Of a DNA stretch of 64,000 nucleotides, positions 1-8,615 are shown piece after piece (within the stretch, counting starts at the first letter, position 1; each line of letters starts with the position of its first letter). The position numbers and the translations under genes are program-made. The stretch is from positions 186,001-250,000 of the forward strand of contig NZ_FXZH01000002.1 in assembly GCF_900169365.1 (NCBI RefSeq). The letters are read 5' to 3'. A model generated the notes under the pieces. It did not search any database. It had not been told where the DNA came from and worked only from the letters and a program-made list of their open reading frames with translations. This stretch comes from Brevibacterium sp. 239c (lineage in GTDB: Bacteria > Actinomycetota > Actinomycetes > Actinomycetales > Brevibacteriaceae).

Positions 1-748
1 CTGCCTGATTCGGGTGAAACGATCCGCCGATCTTGTCGAGAGCGGTGTGCAGAGGCTGAACCCACGGATCCGCTGAACCGAGGCTATGACCTCGGCCCAG
101 CTCGGACGCGAGCAGCAGATCGACGTCTCTGAGTGCGGCGGCCTCGGCGAAGACGCGCTCAATCGCTGACTGGAGTGCCAGCAGTTTCGACAGCTCTTCA
201 ACTGTGAACGGCGTCGCTTCGGGCGTGGAGATGTCTGCTTCCAGCACGGTGAGATAGTCGACGAGAACGACCCGAGCAGTGGGTGCCTGTGCCCGAATCC
301 CATCGATGACGGCGACGAGACTTCGGGTCGCCTCGGCGATGACATCTTCTGAAGCCGGCGGAATCCCGTTGGGGAACATGAGCCCCATCATCTCCAGGAG
401 CGGACTGCTGGGTTCTGCGTGTTTCAGCGCCGTGTAGAGCATCGACCCTGAGAATTGGAGATCGTTGCCGCCAACCGTCACGGTCACCACATCCGCGTTG
501 CCGGGCAGCCCCTCCAGTTGGGGCGGAAACTGACCCGGTCCGATCTGTGACTGCTGCGGGGTGTCGACAACATTGGCCGATGTCGCACCGCTAACGCTGA
601 GGTCGCTCAGCTGCCAGCCGAGTCGCCGAGCCAGCTGATGAGCGTAGTTGTTCGACGATCGCATCGCCTGGACGTCGGCGACCGGTTCGATGCCGGGACC
701 AGCGGCGAAGGAGCTTCCGAGCGCGACGAGGTGCTTTGCCGTGGTCAT
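1..748 (-). CDS. SGNH/GDSL-type hydrolase, C-terminus cut by window edge
   Basis: The frame is open from an ATG at 748 to base 1, about 249 residues without a stop. The SGNH blocks are readable: the nucleophile region LVALGSSFAAGPG near residue 8 (GSS in place of GDS), the oxyanion block VTVGGND near residue 91, and FHPN near the truncated end, which carries the catalytic His. SGNH hydrolases are serine esterases or lipases, usually 200-270 residues, so little is missing. No signal peptide is visible, which argues for a cytoplasmic esterase. Substrate unknown. The family call is firm. Confidence 0.85.
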   Translation of the reverse strand, partial: MTTAKHLVALGSSFAAGPGIEPVADVQAMRSSNNYAHQLARRLGWQLSDLSVSGATSANVVDTPQQSQIGPGQFPPQLEGLPGNADVVTVTVGGNDLQFSGSMLYTALKHAEPSSPLLEMMGLMFPNGIPPASEDVIAEATRSLVAVIDGIRAQAPTARVVLVDYLTVLEADISTPEATPFTVEELSKLLALQSAIERVFAEAAALRDVDLLLASELGRGHSLGSADPWVQPLHTALDKIGGSFHPNQA

Positions 749-841
749 GGGCTCATCTTCCCATGGTGAGACTGCGCAGCGGGGGTGATGCAATCGATGA
801 TTGCGCGCCCACTCCGCGCGGCTTAGTCTTGAGGTATGAAG

Positions 842-1024
842 ATGAGTACCGTATGGAGCATCATTGGCGCAATCATCGCCATCATCATCGCGTGGTGGGT
901 GGTCAACGTCGCGTTCTCGATCGCGTGGTTCCTCGTCAAAGCCATCATCGCCGTCATCGTCGCGGCCGCAATCTTCGGCCTCATCAAGGCCTCGCTGAAG
1001 TCCAAGGACAAGCAGCGCGGCTAG
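842..1024 (+). CDS. Small membrane protein of unknown function
   Basis: A 60-residue protein, almost all hydrophobic: two predicted membrane segments (about residues 4-24 and 28-50) and a basic tail ending SKDKQRG. The start at 842 is preferred over the in-frame ATG at 836 because the GAGG ribosome site at 831-834 lies 7 bases before 842 but abuts 836. It is transcribed divergently from the SGNH hydrolase gene. No family recognised. It is probably real, given the ribosome site, the membrane-protein composition and the space between neighbours. Confidence 0.6.
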   Translation: MSTVWSIIGAIIAIIIAWWVVNVAFSIAWFLVKAIIAVIVAAAIFGLIKASLKSKDKQRG

Positions 1025-1086
1025 GGCAGCTTGCTGAGTCCTACAGGGTTGGTTGCTGCGTATTACACGGCTGGCTTCTGAGTTCT

Positions 1087-2124
1087 TCAGAGATCGCCGA
1101 GGCTGGTGTTCGCCCCGCACAGAACGACGCACACCTTCTCATCCGGTCCGGGAACGTAGCTCGCGGGACTGCCAGAACCTGAACTTGAACCTGAACCACC
1201 TGAGCCGTGGATTCCGGCCAGCGCCGTTGCCGCTGCATGTTCAACCGCCAAACGATGCTCGCTCCACAGGTGCTGGCGAGCGGAGATGATCTGCTCATCG
1301 GCGACGAACACCGAGGTGACAAGGTCACTCTGCGCGGCCGCCACCGCCAAGGACGTGGCTCGCCTGGCACCCAGAGAATCGGCGGCCACCGAATCGACCG
1401 GAACATCGACAGGCTCACCCGCAGCCAACGCAGCATTCAACGCCCGACAGTTCGCAGGCTCCACCACGACGGTGCGCACCCCGTGGAAGGTCGCGGCCGT
1501 CGCCACTCCGGCGAACAGGCCCCCTCCTCCGGCAGAGACGACGATCGTGTCGAGGTCGGGAATCTGGGACAAGATCTCGGTCATCAACGTGCCGGCGCCA
1601 GCGGCGATGAGCGGATTGTCATAGGCGTGTGAAGCCAAGGCACCGGAGGCTTTGACGAATTCCTCGCAGGCCAGGGCCGCCTCGGCGAATTCGGAGCCGA
1701 TCAGGCGCACCTGCGCACCATAGCCGCGCAGTCGCTCGACCTTGACGGCCGGCGCATTGGTGGGCAGGAACACGGTTGCCGGAACGCCGGCGTCGCGGGC
1801 CGCCCACGCGCACGCCAAGCCCGCGTTGCCACCTGATGCGATCGTGACTCCGGCTTCGGGGAAGGTGCCCTCTGCCAGATGTGTCTGGATGAAGTTCTGC
1901 GCGCCCCGAGCCTTGAATGAGCCGGTGTACTGCATGAACTCGAGGGCGAAGTGGACCCCTGAGCCAGCCGGGTCATGAGCAGGTGAGGCAGACCACGTCG
2001 CGGCCGTCGGCGTCGGTGCGGCGGGTGCCTGACCGGGCTGGGCGGAGGCCACCGTCACCGGACGCACCCGCCCGGAGATCCTGGTCGCCGCCGCTTCGAT
2101 ATCGGGGTAGGACAACTGCGTCAC
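1087..2124 (-). CDS. PLP-dependent serine/threonine dehydratase family protein
   Basis: Fold-type II PLP enzyme of 345 residues. The PLP lysine lies in FKARGAQNF (residues 69-77). The substrate loop ASGGNAGLACAW follows, and the phosphate-binding glycine run SAGGGGLFAG is near residue 200. This matches the threonine/serine ammonia-lyase family without the C-terminal ACT domain, so it is a catabolic or racemase-like form (usual length 310-350). The start is a GTG with AGGAGG about 6 bases upstream. The C-terminus carries a Gly/Ser-rich stretch after residue 305. It lies downstream of the transporter gene in the same direction, separated by a strong hairpin. Likely deaminates Ser or Thr; a threo-hydroxyaspartate or other amino acid substrate is possible. 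Confidence 0.8.
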   Translation of the reverse strand: MTQLSYPDIEAAATRISGRVRPVTVASAQPGQAPAAPTPTAATWSASPAHDPAGSGVHFALEFMQYTGSFKARGAQNFIQTHLAEGTFPEAGVTIASGGNAGLACAWAARDAGVPATVFLPTNAPAVKVERLRGYGAQVRLIGSEFAEAALACEEFVKASGALASHAYDNPLIAAGAGTLMTEILSQIPDLDTIVVSAGGGGLFAGVATAATFHGVRTVVVEPANCRALNAALAAGEPVDVPVDSVAADSLGARRATSLAVAAAQSDLVTSVFVADEQIISARQHLWSEHRLAVEHAAATALAGIHGSGGSGSSSGSGSPASYVPGPDEKVCVVLCGANTSLGDL

Positions 2125-2173
2125 TGGAGCCTCCTCAAATTGTGCACTCTCAGTTGTTGAGACTGGACAGGCT

Positions 2174-2231
2174 GATCACTTTTGATGCACCGAGCCAGTC
2201 TGCAGACTGGTCTGCTGCACCAAAAGTGATC
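2174..2231 (-). terminator. Nested inverted repeat between transporter and dehydratase genes
   Basis: An 11-bp perfect inverted repeat, GATCACTTTTG (2174-2184) and CAAAAGTGATC (2221-2231), encloses a separate perfect 16-bp palindrome, CCAGTCTGCAGACTGG (2195-2210). In RNA this gives a long cruciform-like hairpin just after the transporter stop. It could end transcription of that gene or, since it lies about 50 bp before the dehydratase start, act as an operator for the dehydratase. No T-tract follows on the minus strand. Confidence 0.5.
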
Positions 2232-2246
2232 GGTTCCGACTCCACC

Positions 2247-2274
2247 CTACGGGCGTGCGCCTACGGGCGTGCGC
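2247..2274. repeat. 14-bp tandem duplication
   Basis: CTACGGGCGTGCGC occurs twice head to tail (2247-2260 and 2261-2274), immediately downstream of the transporter stop codon. It looks like a small replication-slippage duplication with no obvious function. Confidence 0.7.
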
Positions 2275-2276
2275 GT

Positions 2277-3629
2277 TCAGCTCGTGTGCTTGAGAATTCC
2301 CAGTGGTGCGCCCTTGGGCTCCTTGACCAGGCTGACGGCGACGAGGGAGATGATGCAGACGACGATCATGTAGGCCGCGATCGACAGTGAGTTGCCGGTC
2401 CGGGCCAGCAGCGTTTCGGCGATCGTGGGGGCGAAAGCCCCGCCGAGGATCGCGCCGAGGGCGTAGCCGATCGAGACTCCCGAGTAGCGGACCTGCGGTG
2501 GGAACATCTCCGCATACATCGCCGACATCGGGCCGTAGGACAGGCCCATGCCGACTGTGAGGATGAAGATGCCGATGCCGTACAGCCAGATGTTGGCCTG
2601 ATCGATCATGATGAATGTCGGGATGAGCCACACGATGAGGAGGACGTAGCCGATCTGGAAGGTGCGCACCCGACCCAGCTTGTCCGAGAGCGCGCCACCC
2701 CACATCGTGAAGACCAGCCAGCCGAAGCTCGCCAGGGTCGTGGCCAGAAGCACGGGGGCGCGGTCGAGGCCGACGGAGCCGCCCTGATCGAGAGGCCTGG
2801 AGGCGTAGGCAGCGAAGAAGGCGATGATCATGTAGCCCACTGCATTGTTGCCGATGAAGATGAGGGCCGAGAGGACGACCTCCTTGGTGTTCTTCTTGAA
2901 CAGGGTGCCCAGCGGAGCGGAGGACTCGGCGCGGCGTTCGGCGAGTTCGGCGAAGACCGGGGACTCCTCGACCTGGCGGCGGATGTAATAGCCGACGATG
3001 ACGAGCACGACGGAGAACAGGAACGGAATCCTCCAGCCGAAGCTCGCGAACTGGTCGGGGGTGAGGATGGTGGTCAGGATCCAGATCACGCCGGTGGCGA
3101 GGATCATGCCCACCGGAACGCCGATCTGTGGGTAGGCACCGAAGAGTCCCCGTTTGTTCACCGGGGCGTGTTCGACCGAGAGCAGTGCGGCACCGCCCCA
3201 TTCGCCGCCGGCGGAGAAGCCCTGCAGGATGCGCAGCAGCGTGAGCAGGATGGGCGCACCGATTCCGATGGCCGCATAGTTGGGCAGGAGCCCGATGAGC
3301 GAGGTCGCGGCACCCATGAGGATGAGCGTGAGGACCAGCATCTTCTTGCGTCCGATGCGGTCGCCGAGGTGGCCGGCGATGATCGCGCCCAAGGGCCTGA
3401 ACAGGAACGAGATCCCGAGCGAGGCCCACGCCATGATCTGACCGAGCGCCGGGTTGTCAGACGCCAGGGGGCCGAAGTACTGGACAGAGAGGATGAGCCC
3501 TGCCGCCTGGGCGTAGATGAAGAAGTCGTACCACTCGATGGTGGTGCCGACGAGGGTCCCGGCCAGGACTCTGCGTTCCTCGCGGGTGATCGAAGCCGGC
3601 ACGGGTGCCGCGGGTGATGTTGTGGACAT
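2277..3629 (-). CDS. MHS-family MFS transporter, candidate phenylacetate permease
   Basis: A 450-residue protein with the metabolite:H+ symporter pattern: GTTIEWYDFFIYAQAAGLI in TM1, the loop motif GHLGDRIGRKK between TM2 and TM3, and RILQGFSAGGEWGGA in TM4. About 12 membrane segments. MHS members import organic acids and osmolytes by proton symport. The gene is divergent from paaZ, and the shared 310-bp promoter region holds two matches to the proposed PaaR operator, so phenylacetate or a related aromatic acid is the best substrate guess (inference). ATG start with AAGGA upstream. Confidence 0.8.
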   Translation of the reverse strand: MSTTSPAAPVPASITREERRVLAGTLVGTTIEWYDFFIYAQAAGLILSVQYFGPLASDNPALGQIMAWASLGISFLFRPLGAIIAGHLGDRIGRKKMLVLTLILMGAATSLIGLLPNYAAIGIGAPILLTLLRILQGFSAGGEWGGAALLSVEHAPVNKRGLFGAYPQIGVPVGMILATGVIWILTTILTPDQFASFGWRIPFLFSVVLVIVGYYIRRQVEESPVFAELAERRAESSAPLGTLFKKNTKEVVLSALIFIGNNAVGYMIIAFFAAYASRPLDQGGSVGLDRAPVLLATTLASFGWLVFTMWGGALSDKLGRVRTFQIGYVLLIVWLIPTFIMIDQANIWLYGIGIFILTVGMGLSYGPMSAMYAEMFPPQVRYSGVSIGYALGAILGGAFAPTIAETLLARTGNSLSIAAYMIVVCIISLVAVSLVKEPKGAPLGILKHTS

Positions 3630-3759
3630 GAGTGGATCTTCCTTGGATGGCTGTCTGCAGGAGCCGATCTGCAGGTGACGTATCTGCGTTCGCAGGTCGA
3701 GCTGCGTGCGGCGAACGCGGTGGTCCTCGACTCTGAGTGATCGCCGGTGCGTACGCGCA

Positions 3760-3777
3760 AGTGACTGAATGGTCAGT
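3760..3777. promoter_or_regulatory. Candidate PaaR operator 1 (transporter/paaZ divergent promoter)
   Basis: AGTGACTGAATGGTCAGT fits the window-wide palindrome ACTGACC-N4-GGTCAGT (left half 5/7, right half 7/7). It lies on the transporter side of the divergent transporter/paaZ region. It is one of four such sites, all at phenylacetate genes. Confidence 0.6.
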
Positions 3778-3841
3778 AATTACTTTCGAGCATAGTGCAG
3801 ATGGTGATCGCTGTCACTCGGGCGGCAGCTCAATGACAATA

Positions 3842-3859
3842 ACCGACCAATTGGTTAGT
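3842..3859. promoter_or_regulatory. Candidate PaaR operator 2 (upstream of paaZ)
   Basis: ACCGACCAATTGGTTAGT matches ACTGACC-N4-GGTCAGT at 6/7 in each half and has a perfect 10-bp ACCAATTGGT core. It sits 80 bp before the paaZ start, a suitable place for repression by a TetR-type protein. Confidence 0.65.
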
Positions 3860-3938
3860 ATTGCCTTCAGGAAGCGGCAGCGGTGCCGATGTCGGCCGCC
3901 GTGCACCGGGAGACAGAGTTCGACCAGGGAGAGACGAT

Positions 3939-5975
3939 ATGACCGAAATTCTCAGTTCGTATGTGGCAGGCGACTGGCACACCCCCAGCGGAGACACGAG
4001 CAGTGCCCGAGCCGTCCATGATGCGACCAACGGGCAGCTCCTCCATCACGTCTCTTCGTCCGGCATCGACTTCAAGGCCGTTGACGATTACGCCAAGATC
4101 ACAGGCATCGCCGAACTGCAGAAGCTGACCTTTCACCAGCGCGGCGTCATCCTTAAGAAGCTCGGCGCCTACCTCATGGAGCGCGCCAAGAACTATCACG
4201 AGATCTCGTTTTCCACCGGCACCACGAAACGCGACGGCTTCGTCGACATCGAGGGCGGCATCGGCACCCTCTTCACCTACTCTGGTGTGGCCCGTCGGCA
4301 GATGCCCAACTCCACGGTCCACCTCGACGGGGGAATCGAGCGCCTGTCGAAGAACGGCACCTTCGTCGGCCGCCACATCCTGACCTCCCGGCAGGGCCTG
4401 GCGCTCCAGATCAACGCCTTCAACTTCCCCGTCTGGGGCATGCTGGAGAAGTTCGGCCCCATGTTCGTGGCCGGCATCCCCGTCGTCGTCAAGCCCGCCA
4501 CCGACACCGCCCACCTGACCCGCGCCGTTGTCGCGGATATGATCGAATCCGGACTGCTGCCCGACGGTGCCCTCCAGCTCATCAGTGGTGATGTCACCCC
4601 ACTCTTCGACCACCTGGCAGAGCAGGACGCGATCGCCTTCACCGGCTCCGCGAACACAGCCAAGCACCTCGGCGGCCTGGACTGCGTACGCGATCGCGGC
4701 ACCCGCTTCTTCGCCGAGGCGGACTCGCTCAACTTCTCACTGCTCGGTCCCGATGCCGGACCAGGCACCGAGGAATTCGACCTCTTCGTCTCCGGCGTCG
4801 TGGCCGAGATGACCGTCAAGGCCGGGCAGAAGTGCACTGCGATCCGCCGTACCTTCGTCCCCGAGCAGCACAAGCAGGCAGTCGCCGAGGCGCTCGTCAC
4901 GAAACTCGAGACGCAGGGTGTCGGCGATCCTCGTGAGAAGGCGACGCGGCTGGGGCCGGTCGTCTCTGTCAAACAGCGTTCCGACGTTCTCGACGCCATC
5001 GACACGATCACCTCGGCGGGGGCACGCGTCCTCACAGGCGGACGCGAAGCCTCGGACGAACTGGCGAAGAACCTCGGCGGAGCCTATGTCGCGGCCACCG
5101 TGCTCGAGGTCGACGACCCCTGGGTCGACGCCGTTCACGACATCGAGGCCTTCGGCCCGGTGACCTCGCTGATCACCTATTCCTCCACCGAGGAGGCTGT
5201 GCGTCTGGCCGCCCGCGGACGCGGTTCCCTGGTCGGCTCGGTCATCACCCACGATGCCGAGTTCGCCACCGAATTCGTCCGTCAGGTCGCCCCCTGGCAC
5301 GGACGCATCCTCGTCCTTGACCGCGATGACGCCGGGGAATCGACCGGACACGGCTCACCCCTGCCCACCCTCATCCACGGCGGGCCGGGACGTGCCGGCG
5401 GCGGCGAGGAGATGGGCGGCCTGCGCGGCGTCGAGCACTTCATGCAGCGCACCGCGATCCAGGCCTCCCCAGACATGCTCACCGCCATCGGCGGCGAGTG
5501 GGTGAACGGAGCCCAGCGCCGGGCCGGTCAGCACCCGTTCACGAAAACCTTGGCGGACCTGCGCGTGGGCGACGCCCTCGAATCCGAATGGCGTGAAGTC
5601 ACGCTCGAGGATATCTCGCACTTCGCAGAGTTCACCGGCGACACCTTCTACGCCCACACCGACGAGGAGGCGGCGGCCGCGAACCCGTTCTTCCCGGGAC
5701 GCGTGGCTCACGGCTACCTCATCGTGTCCTTCGCCGCAGGACTCTTCGTCCAGCCGGACCCCGGCCCGGTGCTCGCAAACTACGGTCTCGAAGGCCTGAC
5801 CTTCATCACCCCGGTCTCACCAGGTGATTCGCTCAAGGTCACACTGACCGCCAAGCGCATCACTCCGCGTGAGACCGATGAGTACGGCGAGGTCCGCTGG
5901 GACGCTCAGGTCGTCAACCAGAACGACGAACCCGTCGCGAACTACGACGTGCTGACCCTGGTCGCGAAGGAATAA
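3939..5975 (+). CDS. paaZ: PaaZ: bifunctional oxepin-CoA hydrolase and semialdehyde dehydrogenase
   Basis: A 678-residue fusion. Residues 1 to about 520 are an aldehyde dehydrogenase domain, with the NFPVWG region, general base Glu260 (FFAEAD) and nucleophile Cys299 (GQKCTAIRR). Residues 540-678 are a MaoC-like hydratase domain with Asp568 and His573 in FTGDTFYAH. PaaZ opens the oxepin-CoA ring and oxidises the resulting aldehyde to 3-oxo-5,6-dehydrosuberyl-CoA. The length equals that of known PaaZ proteins. The start is the ATG at 3939 with GGGAG upstream, not the in-frame TTG at 3861, which would overlap the operator region. The gene stands alone rather than in the paaABCDE operon. Confidence 0.95.
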   Translation: MTEILSSYVAGDWHTPSGDTSSARAVHDATNGQLLHHVSSSGIDFKAVDDYAKITGIAELQKLTFHQRGVILKKLGAYLMERAKNYHEISFSTGTTKRDGFVDIEGGIGTLFTYSGVARRQMPNSTVHLDGGIERLSKNGTFVGRHILTSRQGLALQINAFNFPVWGMLEKFGPMFVAGIPVVVKPATDTAHLTRAVVADMIESGLLPDGALQLISGDVTPLFDHLAEQDAIAFTGSANTAKHLGGLDCVRDRGTRFFAEADSLNFSLLGPDAGPGTEEFDLFVSGVVAEMTVKAGQKCTAIRRTFVPEQHKQAVAEALVTKLETQGVGDPREKATRLGPVVSVKQRSDVLDAIDTITSAGARVLTGGREASDELAKNLGGAYVAATVLEVDDPWVDAVHDIEAFGPVTSLITYSSTEEAVRLAARGRGSLVGSVITHDAEFATEFVRQVAPWHGRILVLDRDDAGESTGHGSPLPTLIHGGPGRAGGGEEMGGLRGVEHFMQRTAIQASPDMLTAIGGEWVNGAQRRAGQHPFTKTLADLRVGDALESEWREVTLEDISHFAEFTGDTFYAHTDEEAAAANPFFPGRVAHGYLIVSFAAGLFVQPDPGPVLANYGLEGLTFITPVSPGDSLKVTLTAKRITPRETDEYGEVRWDAQVVNQNDEPVANYDVLTLVAKE

Positions 5976-6054
5976 TCGCCGGCGTAATTGTGTCGGGCCG
6001 GGCCGTGCTTCGGGCGTGTCCCGGCTGGGCTCAGTCCGGCAGACCCTCGGCAGA

Positions 6055-6957
6055 TCAGCGCGGAACGCGGACCCGCAGCGCCGCTGGTCGGATCGAGAGT
6101 GTGGCGGGGGTGTGTGCGACGGCATCACCGTCGGCGACGATCTCGACCGGCGCGGCTCCCTCGCGGGCCGCAATGGACACCTCACGGGCGTGACGAAACG
6201 TGATATGCGGGTGGAAGGCGCGCAGTCCCAGCGAGAACGCTACGAGCTCGACGGCCAACCGCGGCAGCCACACGTCCCTGAGCAGCACCACATCGATGAG
6301 ACCGTCGTCGATCTTCGCTCCCGGAGAGAGCTTCAGTCCACCTCCGTAGCGGCCGGAGTTGGCGAAGCCTGCCGTGTATCCGCGGAAGTCGACCTCTTCG
6401 CCATCGAGGATCAGTGACAGATCAATGCGCTGCGGCGCCAGGATTGCGCGGATGATGCCGTACAGATAGACCCAGTGTCCCTTGATTCGGTGCACCGAAT
6501 CGGCATAGACCTGGACTGCGGAGTCCAGTCCGAGACAGACATTGCCCACCGATATCCGCCCGTTGAGGTCGATGACATCGATGGAGCGGTCGCGTCCCTC
6601 AGCGATGATGGCGACGGCGGCTTCGATTCCCTTCGGAATGCCGAGCTTGCCGATGAGGTCATTGCCTCGCCCTCCAGCGACGATGCCCAGAGCGGTCTGT
6701 GTGCCGATCAGTCCGGCAGCGACAGCGCGAACCATTCCATCTCCACCCAGAGAGACGACGAGTGCTGCATTCTGCGCCGCATAGTGTGCGGCCAGCTCTC
6801 CGGCGTGCTGTTCGCTGGTGGATTCGATCAGCTGCGCTGTCATCCCATTAGCGGCGAAGGCTGCTTTGACCGGTTCGATCCGCTTCCAGACTGCTCCATG
6901 ACGGGCTGCCGGGTTGAGGATGACGGGCACCGACAGCGGCGGCGGTGCGGTGGTCAT
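6055..6957 (-). CDS. Diacylglycerol kinase-like lipid kinase
   Basis: A 300-residue protein with the DAGK catalytic fold: VILNPAARHG at the N-terminus, nucleotide loop SLGGDGMVRAVA (canonical GGDGT, here GGDGM), and GGRGNDLIGKLGIP. Family members phosphorylate diacylglycerol, sphingoid bases or similar lipids. The ATG at 6957 overlaps the stop of the upstream flavoprotein gene (ATGA), so the two are translationally coupled. Together with glpD this suggests a glycerol-phosphate or glycerolipid module. The true lipid substrate cannot be told from sequence. Confidence 0.82.
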   Translation of the reverse strand: MTTAPPPLSVPVILNPAARHGAVWKRIEPVKAAFAANGMTAQLIESTSEQHAGELAAHYAAQNAALVVSLGGDGMVRAVAAGLIGTQTALGIVAGGRGNDLIGKLGIPKGIEAAVAIIAEGRDRSIDVIDLNGRISVGNVCLGLDSAVQVYADSVHRIKGHWVYLYGIIRAILAPQRIDLSLILDGEEVDFRGYTAGFANSGRYGGGLKLSPGAKIDDGLIDVVLLRDVWLPRLAVELVAFSLGLRAFHPHITFRHAREVSIAAREGAAPVEIVADGDAVAHTPATLSIRPAALRVRVPR

Positions 6958-8615
6958 AGTTCCGTCGGTCCGTGCATGAGCTTTCCCGGATTCATGATTC
7001 CTTCCGGGTCCACTTCGGCTTTCGCTGCGCGCAGCATCTGCAACCACAGATCGCCGGTTTCCTGGGGCAGCCACGGTGCATGGTCTGCTCCGGTGCCATG
7101 GTGGTGGGTGATCGTGCCGCCGTTATTGACCGCAGCATCACTGGCCGCTGTCTTCAGCGCCTTCCACTGCTCCATCTCCTGGCCCTCCTGCTGCTGAGCG
7201 AACACGGTGTAATAGAGCGAGCAGCCGGAGGTGTAGAGGTGAGAAATATGGCACAGCACCAGAGCCGGCGTGCCGCGCTCGGCCGGTGATTTCTCGATGT
7301 CCTGCTTGATCGTCTCGTGCAGGTCCTCGATCCTGCTCCAGGGTGCGGCCGTCTCCATCGTCTCGACGATGATGCCTTCGGTCAGCAGCTGATCGCGCAG
7401 ATATGGGGTCGAGAAGCGGTGCTTCTCCCACATGGTCTCGGGACTGCCGCCGACGCTGACGCCCCGGTGCCTCTTCGCGATTTCACGCCCGGTGGACCGG
7501 CGCACCCTCGCCTCCGCTTTGGGGCCGTCGTAACGCAGCACCAGCATGCAGGGGGTGGTGACTCCTCGAGCGCGAAGATAGGCCAGGAGGCCCTTGCGTT
7601 GGACGTCGCTGCCGAGCTGCGCCAGACCGAACGCAGTCTCGTTGACATCGGAGAGTCGCGCAATGTCGGGACGCAGTCCCTGTTGTTCCAGCTCACGCAG
7701 TGCCGTGGCACCCGAGTGGAAGTCGCGGAAGAACCAGGCATCCGGCAGCATCGCCTCGGGCAGAGACTTGATTCGCAACGTGGCCTGGGTGATGATTCCG
7801 AACGTGCCCTCGGACCCGACGAACATCTGACGAGGGTTGGGCCCGGCCGCTGTGGCGGGTGTCGAACGCAGTGTGATCGGGCCGCTTGGAGTCGAGGCAC
7901 GCAGACCGAACACGTTGTCATCGATGCGACCGTAGCCGCTCGACTGCTGACCAGCCGATCGTGTGGCGACCCAGCCACCGACGGTGCTGAACTCGAACGA
8001 CTGCGGGAAGTGGCCGAGTGTGAAGCCCTCAGACTGCAGCTTCTCCTCGAGGTCCGGGCCGAAGACTCCGGCTTGGGCAGTCACCGTCAAGGATTCCTCA
8101 TCGATATCGAGGACCTCCTCGAGGCGAGCCAGACTGATGCACACGCAGCTGCGGAAGTTGGGGCGGAACGCGGCGATACCTCCGACGACGCTTGTGCCGC
8201 CACCGAAGGGCACGACCGCTATGCGCTCCGCCTGACAGATGGCCAACAGCTCGTCGACCTCGGTCTCGGATTCCGGGTAGAGCACGGCATCGGGGGCGAA
8301 GGGCATGGTGCCCCTGCGCAGGCGCAGCAGGTCCGGCAGGCTGCGTCCGGCGGCATGGGAGACGCGGGTCGCATGATCCTCGCGAACGTAGTCGGCACCC
8401 AGCAGCTCGATGAATTGAGCACGCGCCCGCCCAGGAAGATCGGGTTCGGGCAGCTGTACGGCGTCGAGATCGATCGGCGTGTGGTTGACACCTTTGGGCC
8501 AGCCGCAGGTTGCGGTCAGCATCTTCTTGGCGCCGGGCTTGACCGGGTCGTCATGGCCGTCCTCGCCCCAGCCCCACCAGCGCATCCTCGGTTGAGTCTT
8601 CTCCATGGGGGTCAT
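6954..8615 (-). CDS. FAD-binding oxidase, alkyldihydroxyacetone-phosphate synthase-like
   Basis: A 553-residue flavoprotein. The N-terminus has the MRWWGWGE motif typical of actinobacterial AGPS-like proteins. The PCMH-type FAD domain spans about residues 95-275 (VVPFGGGTSVVGG; SAGQQSSGYGRIDDNV), and the C-terminal part has the HHHGTG motif that closes over the active site in AGPS and lactate-oxidase relatives. AGPS makes alkyl-DHAP in ether-lipid synthesis; many bacterial homologues have unknown substrates. The start overlaps the glpD stop and the stop overlaps the kinase start, so the three form one coupled operon. The link to DHAP via glpD makes an alkyl-DHAP or DHAP-linked role plausible. 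Confidence 0.8.
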   Translation of the reverse strand: MTPMEKTQPRMRWWGWGEDGHDDPVKPGAKKMLTATCGWPKGVNHTPIDLDAVQLPEPDLPGRARAQFIELLGADYVREDHATRVSHAAGRSLPDLLRLRRGTMPFAPDAVLYPESETEVDELLAICQAERIAVVPFGGGTSVVGGIAAFRPNFRSCVCISLARLEEVLDIDEESLTVTAQAGVFGPDLEEKLQSEGFTLGHFPQSFEFSTVGGWVATRSAGQQSSGYGRIDDNVFGLRASTPSGPITLRSTPATAAGPNPRQMFVGSEGTFGIITQATLRIKSLPEAMLPDAWFFRDFHSGATALRELEQQGLRPDIARLSDVNETAFGLAQLGSDVQRKGLLAYLRARGVTTPCMLVLRYDGPKAEARVRRSTGREIAKRHRGVSVGGSPETMWEKHRFSTPYLRDQLLTEGIIVETMETAAPWSRIEDLHETIKQDIEKSPAERGTPALVLCHISHLYTSGCSLYYTVFAQQQEGQEMEQWKALKTAASDAAVNNGGTITHHHGTGADHAPWLPQETGDLWLQMLRAAKAEVDPEGIMNPGKLMHGPTEL

